A stretch of 64,000 nt of DNA from Lachnospiraceae bacterium (GTDB lineage: Bacteria; Bacillota; Clostridia; Lachnospirales; Lachnospiraceae), in assembly GCA_015056915.1 (NCBI GenBank), contig SVFK01000001.1:1-64000 (forward strand), in the 5' to 3' direction. The notes beneath the pieces are model-generated. The model searched no databases and was not told the DNA's origin. It saw only the letters and a list, made by a program, of their open reading frames with translations. Below, one piece after another: positions 34,379 to 43,125 of the stretch. How positions within the stretch are numbered: position 1 is the stretch's first letter; every line of letters starts with the position of its first letter. A program made the translations under genes and the position numbers.

Positions 34379-36484
34379 TTATAGCTGATGCATTTGCATC
34401 CACGGAATCAATTCCTCCAGCATTATCGGCTTGCTATATAAATATCCTTGGAAAGCATCACAGCCCAATGCTGTCAGCCTATCCCTTTGCTCTGCAGTCT
34501 CTACATACTCTGCAATGGTTGTAAAATCCAAGGACTGCCCCAAATATACGATTGAAGCAATAATATCTGCATTACGCTTGTTCTCCATAATATCTCTTGT
34601 CAATGCACCATCTAACTTTACCACATCAAAATAATTGGTTTGAAGGTAAAGCAAAGAGGTATGACCCATTCCAAAGTCGTCTATTAGGAATTTATGACCC
34701 TTGCTCTTTAATTTTTGTAGCTTTTCAACAATATGAATAGACGATGAAATAGCATCTCGCTCGGTTATTTCCAACCACAACTGTTCACCGCTGATATTAT
34801 ATTTCTTCATGCTATTCTCAACACACTTCTCAAAACCATCCCATTCCAGGGATTCATTTGTGATATTAACCGATATTTTGAATTCTTGGGAAATATCCTT
34901 TTGAATTCTTGCAATAGCACCTGCTGCCTCATCAAATATAAATGCTTCCAGCTTACTCAGCATCTTTTTCTCTTTTGTTAACTGTATAATCAAAGGCGGA
35001 TAAATAAATCCTGCACCGGGATGCTTCCAACGAAGCAACGCTTCTGCACCAATGCACCTTCCATTACAGTCTATTTGCGGCTGATACATGAGGAACAGTT
35101 CCTTCCGCTCAATAGCATCCGCCAAGTCAGCAGCCAAAAGTCTGGCTATATTACCTACTTCATCATCTCTTGCTGTCAAAGCAGAAATACTACCATTCTC
35201 TTCCTGACGTCTAACCTCATCCACAAGCATTTTCACCTTGTCCACCAGTCGCTTTTCGCTCTGCTTTTCAAAAACACGAACAAACGGCATATAAATGATA
35301 ACACCAATCGCAAGTGTAATCACCTGCAAAACAGCACCGACCCATGAACCTGTCGCCTGATAACCGCTTAACAACACCGGTGTCGTCCACTCAACTTCCT
35401 GTACCACAGGCGGCACTATACCAATATAAATTGCCACATAGGAAATAACGTAGTTGACAATCGGCACAATCATATAAGGAATCAGAAAAATCGGATTCAA
35501 AATAACCGGAAGTCCGAACACCACAATCTCGCTGATATTAAACAATACCGTTGGGAAAGCAAGCTTTACAATATTGCGAAGATTTTTCTTTCTGGAGAAC
35601 AAAAGAATCGCAATTACCAGACACAATATTGCGCCACAGCCGCCCATAATAACAAAAACATCCTGAAAGGTCTTACTAAAAATCCCGGCTTCCACGTCAG
35701 AATAATTCTGAGTAATAACAGTATCCAATACATTACTTCCATGAATTCCAAAAAACCATAAAGTATGTGTAGCAAGTAGCACAACAATACCTGCCCATAC
35801 ATCACTATCCATAACTGTCAGAATACGGTTGATAAGTATTTCCAGCAAATCCTGAATATTATTCACAGAGAACAACATTGTGAACAGCTGGCGGAAAATT
35901 GCAAAAAATAAAATAATTATTACGGCAGGAAAAATCCCTTCCAGCGCTTCCATGTAAACAGTGTCATTATGAAACCTCTGCTTTCCCGCCCGAAAAAGCT
36001 TGCTCCTCTTTAATGCAAAAAACATTTCTCCGGAAACAAGTGCAACAAAAAGTGCCGTAAAGGTATTAATATTACTCAAAGCATCAATGGAAAAATCATC
36101 ATACTGAATTCCAAAGTAACTTATCAGCGACACCAAGGTAGTAACTGCCAAAATAATAATGTCACTAAAGCCTACGTATTGCTCGACTTTTTTTCTTTTC
36201 AGCAATGTATAACTGATACTTGTGGCAACTGCCAAAATCACAGAAAAGAACCGAAATACTCCACTGTATACATAATCCAGTATTTCTACTACTACTCCAC
36301 CCAGCAGATTAGTCAAAAAATTCTGATAAGCCGGAATGGGCAGACTTATTAACATCAAAGATAAGGAGCCTGCCACTAAGAAGGGCATAATCATTACCAT
36401 ACCCTGTCTGATTGCCATAAAAGCAATATTATTTTCTATTGAATTTGCAAGTCTTATTATATGCTCTCTTGTACGTTTCTTCAT
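34379..36484 (-). CDS. Fusion of PTS lactose/cellobiose-family EIIC and EAL c-di-GMP phosphodiesterase
   Basis: 701 residues. The first ~430 form a multi-spanning EIIC membrane domain of the lactose/cellobiose family: FGIHGSNVLDTVI and the substrate-site segment FNISEIVVFGLPVILNPIF (about 330-350; the usual NEP reads SEI). After a linker (about 430-460) comes a complete EAL domain: EALLRWKHP, SVNITNES, LEITERD, DDFGMGHTSLLYL, VKLDG, AEYVET and QGYLYSKP keep the metal- and substrate-binding residues. It probably hydrolyses c-di-GMP at the membrane, with the EIIC fold as sensor or transporter. No EIIA or EIIB gene is adjacent, favouring sensing. The ATG at 36482-36484 has AGAGGA upstream; a long in-frame extension to 36616 is not conserved in character and is rejected. 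Confidence 0.9.
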   Translation of the reverse strand: MKKRTREHIIRLANSIENNIAFMAIRQGMVMIMPFLVAGSLSLMLISLPIPAYQNFLTNLLGGVVVEILDYVYSGVFRFFSVILAVATSISYTLLKRKKVEQYVGFSDIIILAVTTLVSLISYFGIQYDDFSIDALSNINTFTALFVALVSGEMFFALKRSKLFRAGKQRFHNDTVYMEALEGIFPAVIIILFFAIFRQLFTMLFSVNNIQDLLEILINRILTVMDSDVWAGIVVLLATHTLWFFGIHGSNVLDTVITQNYSDVEAGIFSKTFQDVFVIMGGCGAILCLVIAILLFSRKKNLRNIVKLAFPTVLFNISEIVVFGLPVILNPIFLIPYMIVPIVNYVISYVAIYIGIVPPVVQEVEWTTPVLLSGYQATGSWVGAVLQVITLAIGVIIYMPFVRVFEKQSEKRLVDKVKMLVDEVRRQEENGSISALTARDDEVGNIARLLAADLADAIERKELFLMYQPQIDCNGRCIGAEALLRWKHPGAGFIYPPLIIQLTKEKKMLSKLEAFIFDEAAGAIARIQKDISQEFKISVNITNESLEWDGFEKCVENSMKKYNISGEQLWLEITERDAISSSIHIVEKLQKLKSKGHKFLIDDFGMGHTSLLYLQTNYFDVVKLDGALTRDIMENKRNADIIASIVYLGQSLDFTTIAEYVETAEQRDRLTALGCDAFQGYLYSKPIMLEELIPWMQMHQL

Positions 36485-36616
36485 ATATACATTCCTCTTA
36501 CAAACGGAATTCCCATGCATAAATGACTTCGTTTTACTTGAAAATATGTACTCATTTCCTATTGCATAAAATTCTAGTATTATTATATAATAATCAACTC
36601 GTTTCCACAAGTACAT

Positions 36617-36658
36617 ATATTCTATAAGACAATTCTAACTATATTCTACATGACAATT
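36617..36658. repeat. Two direct repeats of 18 bp upstream of the EIIC-EAL gene
   Basis: ATATTCTATAAGACAATT (36617-36634) and ATATTCTACATGACAATT (36641-36658) match at 16 of 18 positions with a 24-base period. They lie about 130-175 bases upstream of the EIIC-EAL start and could be regulator-binding sites. The rest of 36485-36827 is AT-rich; I see no gene in it. Confidence 0.5.
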
Positions 36659-36827
36659 TTAAGTTGTTTTAAAAAAATTATATGTTGTTCTTTACGATAA
36701 TTATATGTAGAGTGATACACCATTTAGAGTGTGGTTTTTAAGATATACTTTTCTTCTTAATAACATATAGCTTTCATTTTTGAAGTATTTTTAGACACTG
36801 AACTAGGTATTCTGAGAGGCAAGCCCT

Positions 36828-36955
36828 TCTTCTTAGGAGATTGCAGCGGATAGATATTTAGATTCCGAGTTTTCTAGATGACTCTTGCTCCCTCTTCTGA
36901 GCGATTTCGGCGGATAGATATTTAGTTTCTAAGGTTTCTAGATGACTTTCTCAAT
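36828..36955. repeat. Tandem repeat, two diverged copies of about 63-65 bp
   Basis: Copy 1 starts at 36828 and copy 2 at 36893. Shared blocks include TCTTCT, GGCGGATAGATATTTAG (GCGGATAGATATTTAG in copy 1) and TTTCTAGATGACT. No coding frame of note crosses them. They fill the non-coding stretch between the ABC operon terminator and the EIIC-EAL promoter region. Confidence 0.7.
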
Positions 36956-36963
36956 AAAAATGG

Positions 36964-36993
36964 ACTAAGAAGGATTACATCATCCTTCTTAGT
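36964..36993 (-). terminator. Terminator of the MarR/ABC operon
   Basis: ACTAAGAAGGAT and ATCCTTCTTAGT form a perfect 12-bp stem with a 6-base loop. On the minus strand it is followed by CCATTTTTATT. It lies about 78 bases after the stop codon of the last ABC gene. Confidence 0.8.
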
Positions 36994-37070
36994 CTGATAT
37001 TCTTTTCCAATAAGCAAATAATCAATAGAACAATGGTACACTGAGGCCAGTTTTATAATCTTATCTCATT

Positions 37071-39521
37071 TTACTCCTTAACAGCCAACGCAGCCGGCGG
37101 CTTAGAGATAATTCCATATACCGTCAATACACTTATCACAATGTGCGCAAGATAAATAACTGCCAGTAATGCTACAACGGACCACCAGGGGAGCAACATT
37201 GCCATTTCAAGGGACGGAACGGAGCTGACAAGCTTGATAATTCCGCTTGTTATCAACACCGCCGGAAGTGAGGTGTAGCAGGTGACAATTATCATTTCCA
37301 GCATATACGCCTTTAGTATACTTCCCCGTGAGATTCCGATAAGGCGATATACTGTAAGCTCCTCACTTCTGGAAGCCGCATTTGATTTGACAGTAAAGTA
37401 CACCATCAGCACAGAAATAATGACACCTACCGCTGCAATCAGATTTTTTGTTCCGATATTTACTGTATGCGCCTCCTTATACTCTTCGATCTCTAATTCA
37501 TAGGGCACTGAAAATGCAAGCTCAAAGGCCTGCTCATAGCCCTTAGCGCATTCCGTAAAATGCTCCATGGCAGCTTCCACGGTAGCTGCATCCTCAATAT
37601 AGAGATAGCAAAATTTACTGTCATATATCATGACATCTCTTACATTGATACAGCCCTCATCAGATAGAACATAATCCACTCCTACGCTGTCCGGAACGGT
37701 TCCTACCACCTGATAGGTATGCTGCTTGTCATCTCCTATGTTTATCGCATATCCTTCTTCCATACCCATCGCACTGTACAAGCCATCTCTTATAAGGACT
37801 TCATCCTCTGCAAGCACCAGGTTATCATATTGACCCGGACATTCAGCCTGTATTTCCGTCACACTGGCCACCTGATATGCCTTCGTATTAAAGCCTAACA
37901 AAAGATTCTGGGAGCAATAGATATTAGGTTGACCGGTATCACTGATACCTACAACCTCCATTTCCGTGGAATGAGTAGCGTTTACAAGCTTTGCTCCCAC
38001 ATAATCCTCCACCGTTTCATACAACGCAGCCACCACACCGTTAGACTCCATCAACTGCTCCACTATCCTGATATCAAGTATAATTTCTGTACGCTTCTTC
38101 GGCATTCTTCCGTAGAGCAATTCTTCTTCCTCCACATGCTCATAGGAAGCATAAGAAAAATCCTTCAGGCGCTGCAAAAGATTGGTCATCTGCGCATAGC
38201 CAAAGCCCCGCAAGTAAATATTAGTGCTCGGCACGGCAAACACCTCTCCGTATGTATTGTCATCAAGATAATCCCCTGTATATTCCAGTATCTTTAACCG
38301 TTGCTCGGTAACTCGTACTGAGGACACCTTAGTAAAATCAACCCGCAGATAATGTGAATCCGTCTTAACAATAGATTCCTCCTCAACAGACACTGTGTTA
38401 ATAAATTCAGCTAAGGTCACCGACAAAAGAACTGCGGTAATAGCTAACACAGCAATGACAAATGCCTGCTTTCTTCCCATAAGTACAATGTTTTCAAGCG
38501 CCATGCGCCATATTTCCCGCATGGGAAGACGGGAATACCCCTTACTTTTCAGCTTTGGAAGCTCATAGGAAAGCTTTTCCACATCATCCATGTCAAACTT
38601 AGGGCGCTCTTCATCCAGCATCTGTACGCCGTTTCCGGCATTTGCAAGCAATACATCACAGCCCATGTGATTCTTAATATACAGCTTGCCGTCCTTCCAT
38701 GCAAAGCTTAGGCTGATTTCTCTTTGCCCCTCTTCCTTACCCACGTATACCTTGAATCTGGCAAAATCATTTTCCAGTGTAGCACAATCCATTTCCTTCA
38801 AATAGATATTGGCATCATCACTTCTTTCATAGGTAGCGGAAGCAATATTTTTTTCATCCTTAAGAATTTTACCGTCACGAATCTCAATAATTCTGTCAGC
38901 AAAAAATTTCGCAATTCTCTTTTCGTGGGTTACCAACACCACGAGGCATTCCTTGGAAATACTCTTCAAGATGCTCATGGTTCTGATAGTATTCTCTTCA
39001 TCCAGATTACCTGTGGGTTCATCTGCCAGAATAATATCAGGTGCCTTCACCAAAGCTCTGGCAATGGATACCCTCTGCTGTTGACCACCGGAGAGCTTTG
39101 AAACAAGCTTTTTCTTGTACTTTCCAATACCCAACATATTCAGGACATAATCCACCCTTTGCTCCTTCTCCTCCTCGCTCAAATCAAAGCGATTCAATGC
39201 CAGTTTGACATTGTACGCAACGGAGTAATCCTGCAGCAAGTAATAATTTTGAAAAATATAGTCAAAACGGTCATTTCTGATATTTTCTCTCTGCTTTGAT
39301 TCCCTTTTGGTAAGCACTGTTCCATCAATCTCTATTTCACCATCAGAAAAGGTATCCAAACCTCCCAACACATTTAAGAGGGTGGTTTTGCCGGAACCGC
39401 TTTCTCCCAGAATACACACCAAGCCCGTGCGGTCAAATTCCAGATTGATGTCGGACAATACGTGCTCTTCATTCTTTTTGTCCTTGTTATAATATTTATG
39501 GAGCTTACTGATTCTTATCAT
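37071..39521 (-). CDS. ABC transporter, ATPase fused to FtsX-type permease (second of pair)
   Basis: 816 residues. N-terminal MacB/LolD-like ATPase (1-225): Walker A GESGSGKTTLL, signature LSGGQQQRVSIARAL, Walker B IILADEPTGNLD, H-loop VTHEKR. The remainder is an FtsX-type permease: one membrane helix near 350 (FVIAVLAITAVLLSVTLAEF), a large external domain, and three helices at the C-terminus (about 690-800). Such proteins act as mechanotransmission exporters rather than importers. It overlaps the preceding ABC gene by 4 bases (ATGA), so the two proteins are made together and probably form a heterodimer. Last gene of the MarR-controlled operon. Confidence 0.92.
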   Translation of the reverse strand: MIRISKLHKYYNKDKKNEEHVLSDINLEFDRTGLVCILGESGSGKTTLLNVLGGLDTFSDGEIEIDGTVLTKRESKQRENIRNDRFDYIFQNYYLLQDYSVAYNVKLALNRFDLSEEEKEQRVDYVLNMLGIGKYKKKLVSKLSGGQQQRVSIARALVKAPDIILADEPTGNLDEENTIRTMSILKSISKECLVVLVTHEKRIAKFFADRIIEIRDGKILKDEKNIASATYERSDDANIYLKEMDCATLENDFARFKVYVGKEEGQREISLSFAWKDGKLYIKNHMGCDVLLANAGNGVQMLDEERPKFDMDDVEKLSYELPKLKSKGYSRLPMREIWRMALENIVLMGRKQAFVIAVLAITAVLLSVTLAEFINTVSVEEESIVKTDSHYLRVDFTKVSSVRVTEQRLKILEYTGDYLDDNTYGEVFAVPSTNIYLRGFGYAQMTNLLQRLKDFSYASYEHVEEEELLYGRMPKKRTEIILDIRIVEQLMESNGVVAALYETVEDYVGAKLVNATHSTEMEVVGISDTGQPNIYCSQNLLLGFNTKAYQVASVTEIQAECPGQYDNLVLAEDEVLIRDGLYSAMGMEEGYAINIGDDKQHTYQVVGTVPDSVGVDYVLSDEGCINVRDVMIYDSKFCYLYIEDAATVEAAMEHFTECAKGYEQAFELAFSVPYELEIEEYKEAHTVNIGTKNLIAAVGVIISVLMVYFTVKSNAASRSEELTVYRLIGISRGSILKAYMLEMIIVTCYTSLPAVLITSGIIKLVSSVPSLEMAMLLPWWSVVALLAVIYLAHIVISVLTVYGIISKPPAALAVKE

Positions 39522-41773
39522 GCATTCAACCGTCCTTTCAGTAAATGATTAAACGCTGCCGCGGTGAACGCTGCAAGTAGAAAATTGTAAAGTATAAAGG
39601 TTACATAAGCACCCAAATGATAGTACCACATCATTTCACAAATAAAGCTAACACCGATAAATCGCAATATCCACATTGTTACTATTGTGAGCACTACTGC
39701 AACTGCACAGCATATAGCAAGCTCAAAATAACTGATTTTCTTTAGTGCCTGCATTTTCATACCGATAAATTTGAGTACATAATAATCCTTCATGCGGATT
39801 TTCATTAAAGACTTAAGAATCAGTATTTCCGCAAGGAAAAGTGCTATAAGCACACCTGCTGAAATAGCAATCAGAGTAAGCCTCTCATAGACAAGGGCAT
39901 CCACATAATCTGTTACACTGGTGCGATAGATACTGATTGCCTCATAGCCCTTATCAGCCAAGTCCCGAATCACTCTGTCCGTCTTCGCATAGCTTGTGAT
40001 ATATACAGAAGCCTGATAGCTCTCCTTGTCATAGTAGGTATCATAGAATTCCTTACTTACTTCCATAAAATCACAGGTTGACTGATTGACCTCAGCAAGC
40101 ACATTTACTTCAACCTCTACACTCTCCTCAGACAAATTCCCCTCCAAATCCTTGTCGTTAAAATGAAACAACACGGGACCTGCCACCGGATTTTCAAATC
40201 TGTGTGATATACGCACCGTATTGCCTGAAAGATCATCCGCCACAACAGGAATCACCTCCGGCTTCAGCTCATAGTCCTGCTTGGAGAAATCATAAGCATA
40301 ATACAGGCGATACACACCGGAATCTACATGCATGGACAGCATGCTACACAGTTCCTTCGTAAAGTACACCTGCTCTGTCTCTTCCCTCAATAATCCGGTT
40401 ATAACAAGCTCTGTCTGATAATACTCTCCCGAATCCCATATATTATTGGCAGTAAAATAGCACAACAGTTTCTGACCAATGAGAAAGGAATCCTCTGAAT
40501 AGAGAACGATTTCATTTCTTGCCTCCGGAAGCCGTCCCTCTGCCAGTGCCTCCTCGTTAATACAATCCACAGAACGCATAAAATGCTCTTCATTCAAAAA
40601 GGAAACCACCTTCGTCTTCTCTTCTCCTTTTCTGCGATTGCCGTACAAATACTCGTAATCCCGATTCTCTATCAGATAATAATTGATGTCGTTTGCAAAA
40701 TCACAGGAATCGACTACCGTCACATTTCTGACATCTGCAATCCGGTCAATATCCGCCTGCGTAAACGCACTTCCGTCCGTCTTCTTTACAACCAGTCGCG
40801 TATCATCCATGTGATAAAAACCCTTTTGCGAATATTCCTTGGTGAAAATATCATCCTTGTTCATAAACAGTTCACCAATAAACAAGAAGGAAACCACACC
40901 TACCATAAATAAAAACACAGTAAACAGAATACTTCTGCCGGGCAAGGTAGTAACATTTCTGCGCGCAAAATAAGATGCCAGCTTCAGCTGACCTGCAAAG
41001 CCTCTTCCCTTTGTATTTGCCTGCCGCCTGTCTACCACGACCTTGTTTTCTTCTGCCACATCGGCTTCTGTGGCACCTTCGCCTCTACCGCTTTTTACAT
41101 CTGATATTACTTCACCGTCATGAATGCGTATCTTTCTGGTAACATAGCTTTCTGCCTGATCATAATTATGTGTAACCATGATAACCAGCCTGTTACGGGA
41201 AATTTCCTTTAAAAGGCGGATAATTTGCTCACCGGTCTCACTGTCCAGGTTGCCAGTAGGCTCATCTGCCACAATAATTCCCGTATTTTTGGCCAAAGCT
41301 CTTGCAATGGACAATCTTTGCTTCTGTCCGCTGGAAAGTTCATTTGCCTTATGCTCTACATACTCCCTGAGCCCTACCTGTTCCAGATAGCCTAATGCGA
41401 TTGCTTCCGCCTCCTGCCTCTCATAACCCATAATAAACAGAGCGCTCAACATGTTATCGAGCACTGTATAATGTCCAATCAGGCTGTAATCCTGAAATAT
41501 GTATCCGATTTTCCTCTGCCTATATTCCTCCCAATCGTTGTCATCATACTGAAAGGTAGGCTCCCCGTCGATAAACATTTCTCCGTCATCAAAGGAATCC
41601 AAGCCTCCGATAATATTTAACAATGTAGACTTACCGCTGCCGCTTTCTCCTGTAATAGCGATAAATTCGCCCTCGGAAAAGGACAAATTAACCTTTCTGA
41701 GCGCCTGCGTAACCGCCGTCTCAGAATAATAGCTTTTACTGATATTCTCTAATCTGATTCGCACCCTCTGCAT
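39518..41773 (-). CDS. ABC transporter, ATPase fused to FtsX-type permease (first of pair)
   Basis: 751 residues, same layout as its partner: Walker A GESGSGKSTLL, signature LSSGQKQRLSIARAL (LSSGQ), Walker B IIVADEPTGNLD, then a membrane helix near 285 (FTVFLFMVGVVSFLFIGELF), an external domain of about 330 residues, and three C-terminal helices. Sequence divergence from the partner and the 4-base overlap suggest a dedicated heterodimer. Substrate unknown; resistance to an antimicrobial peptide or export of a peptide or lipid are typical for this class. It follows the hydrolase gene by 23 bases. Confidence 0.92.
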   Translation of the reverse strand: MQRVRIRLENISKSYYSETAVTQALRKVNLSFSEGEFIAITGESGSGKSTLLNIIGGLDSFDDGEMFIDGEPTFQYDDNDWEEYRQRKIGYIFQDYSLIGHYTVLDNMLSALFIMGYERQEAEAIALGYLEQVGLREYVEHKANELSSGQKQRLSIARALAKNTGIIVADEPTGNLDSETGEQIIRLLKEISRNRLVIMVTHNYDQAESYVTRKIRIHDGEVISDVKSGRGEGATEADVAEENKVVVDRRQANTKGRGFAGQLKLASYFARRNVTTLPGRSILFTVFLFMVGVVSFLFIGELFMNKDDIFTKEYSQKGFYHMDDTRLVVKKTDGSAFTQADIDRIADVRNVTVVDSCDFANDINYYLIENRDYEYLYGNRRKGEEKTKVVSFLNEEHFMRSVDCINEEALAEGRLPEARNEIVLYSEDSFLIGQKLLCYFTANNIWDSGEYYQTELVITGLLREETEQVYFTKELCSMLSMHVDSGVYRLYYAYDFSKQDYELKPEVIPVVADDLSGNTVRISHRFENPVAGPVLFHFNDKDLEGNLSEESVEVEVNVLAEVNQSTCDFMEVSKEFYDTYYDKESYQASVYITSYAKTDRVIRDLADKGYEAISIYRTSVTDYVDALVYERLTLIAISAGVLIALFLAEILILKSLMKIRMKDYYVLKFIGMKMQALKKISYFELAICCAVAVVLTIVTMWILRFIGVSFICEMMWYYHLGAYVTFILYNFLLAAFTAAAFNHLLKGRLNA

Positions 41774-41796
41774 CTGCTTTTTACCTCAATCCGACT

Positions 41797-42552
41797 CTAT
41801 ATATTGGCTTTCACAAATTCCAATAGCATCCGGGTCATAGTCTCATTTCCCTCCGGTGTAAATCCATGTCCTTCACCCTCAAACACTTCAAGACGGACAT
41901 TTTCATAGGTTGCTTTAATTCTTTCGCTATATCCCAGTGAAACAATAGGGTCCTGATCCCCATGCATAACAAGAATATTCCGGCAATATTGACCAACATG
42001 CTCAAACACATCATAACCGTGTATGCTTTCAAAAAATACGCGTCCCAGCTTCATTCCCCAAAGTTCTTCCTCTTCCGGAATATCTTCCTTGTTGGGAAAC
42101 CTCTCATTCCAATTATCTGCAATGCAGAATGCGGGATATAATAAAATCATTCCTCGTATTTCTTCTGACATGGAATCTGCTGTCAGCGCCGTAACAAGAC
42201 CGCCCTGGCTTCCGCCAAAGAGAAACACCTTATCCTCATCAACCTTCTCTAATGCCTTTACCTGTTCAATTACTGCCTTCAAATCTTCCATTTCCGTAAA
42301 CAATGTCATATCAGTGGTAGCCATACCGCTTTCATCTCTGTTGGAGCCACCGCAAAAATCGTAACAAAATGCTGCAACCTTATGCTCTACCAGATATTTT
42401 GCAGACAAATCAAAATCCATTTTATTGCCATTATAACCATGACTGAATATCACTACCGGATATTTCCCACTCTCGGCAGGCGCATAGAAATGTCCATTTA
42501 CATGCCTGTCATGATGATATACCTTCATTTGCTCCATTGTTCCGTTCTGCAT
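41797..42552 (-). CDS. Alpha/beta hydrolase, cinnamoyl-esterase-like
   Basis: 251 residues. Catalytic triad visible: Ser in FGGSQGGLV near residue 115, Asp in MHGDQDPIV near 197 and His in GEGHGFTP near 229; oxyanion-region IFSHGYNGNK near 35. The short acidic insertion between strands and lack of a signal peptide fit cytoplasmic cinnamoyl/feruloyl esterases of gut bacteria; the substrate is not proven. It lies between marR and the ABC pair in one operon, so it may act on the compound sensed by MarR or exported by the pump. Confidence 0.85.
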   Translation of the reverse strand: MQNGTMEQMKVYHHDRHVNGHFYAPAESGKYPVVIFSHGYNGNKMDFDLSAKYLVEHKVAAFCYDFCGGSNRDESGMATTDMTLFTEMEDLKAVIEQVKALEKVDEDKVFLFGGSQGGLVTALTADSMSEEIRGMILLYPAFCIADNWNERFPNKEDIPEEEELWGMKLGRVFFESIHGYDVFEHVGQYCRNILVMHGDQDPIVSLGYSERIKATYENVRLEVFEGEGHGFTPEGNETMTRMLLEFVKANI

Positions 42553-42584
42553 CTTTGTTCTCCTCTTCTTCTCAATTTATTCCA

Positions 42585-43004
42585 TTATTCTAAATTTCCG
42601 GTAATCCTTTCCAACATAAGGAAAAGTGCTTGCTTCTCTGCTTCCGAGAATCCTGCAAGGCTTTTATGTTCCAGCTCTTCCATCAGAAAATACACCTTAT
42701 CCGCCATAGCTCTTCCGGTGTCTGTAAGAAAAATTCCCTTGGCTCTTTTGCCACCCGATACAAAAACAGGTGACTTCTCTATATAGCCCTCCTTCTCCAG
42801 TCTGTCCAACAATACAGTCATTGTGGAAGGCTTAATCTTACACATATCAGCCAAATCCTTTTGGACGCAACCATTAAATTCTCTTAATATGTATAATATT
42901 TTGGGTTGACCGTCAGACAGCGAAAGCTTCTGAAATTCCTTCCTACTCTGTGTCCAGTGTGCTGCCTGTGTTTCCATTAGGGCTAAAAAAATTTTATTCG
43001 TCAT
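42585..43004 (-). CDS. MarR-family transcriptional regulator
   Basis: 139 residues. Winged helix: LYILREFNGCVQKDLADMC and KPSTMTVLLDRLEKEGYIEK (recognition helix) followed by the wing SGGKRAKGIFLTDTG. Members dissociate from DNA when they bind small, often phenolic, ligands. The ATG at 43002-43004 has GGGAG 8 bases upstream; an in-frame extension to 43103 would run through its promoter. A perfect 20-bp palindrome at the transcription start (43018-43037) is the probable autoregulatory operator, and the operon continues into the hydrolase and the ABC pair. Confidence 0.93.
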   Translation of the reverse strand: MTNKIFLALMETQAAHWTQSRKEFQKLSLSDGQPKILYILREFNGCVQKDLADMCKIKPSTMTVLLDRLEKEGYIEKSPVFVSGGKRAKGIFLTDTGRAMADKVYFLMEELEHKSLAGFSEAEKQALFLMLERITGNLE

Positions 43005-43017
43005 GCTTAAATCTCCC

Positions 43018-43037
43018 TTAATTAGATTACTAATTAA
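43018..43037. promoter_or_regulatory. Palindromic operator of the MarR operon
   Basis: TTAATTAG-ATTA-CTAATTAA is a perfect 8-bp inverted repeat with a 4-base centre. It lies between the -10 box and the ribosome-binding site of marR, a typical place for a repressing MarR dimer. Confidence 0.8.
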
Positions 43038-43044
43038 TGATTTT

Positions 43045-43073
43045 ATTGTAACTATTTTTCTATCCTCTGTCAA
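43045..43073 (-). promoter_or_regulatory. Sigma-A promoter of the MarR operon
   Basis: Minus strand: TTGACA (43068-43073), 17-base spacer, TACAAT (43045-43050). The operator palindrome starts 7 bases downstream of the -10 box. Confidence 0.82.
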
Positions 43074-43091
43074 TATTTCTCCATGCCAAAG

Positions 43092-43120
43092 CATCCCTAT
43101 CACATAAAATGATAGGGATG
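43092..43120 (-). terminator. Terminator of the GH88-DUF2264 operon
   Basis: CATCCCTATCA and TGATAGGGATG form a perfect 11-bp stem with a 7-base loop, five bases past the DUF2264 gene stop. The following tract on the minus strand (CTTTGG) is only weakly U-rich. It also shields the marR promoter region from readthrough. Confidence 0.72.
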
Positions 43121-43125
43121 TTTCA

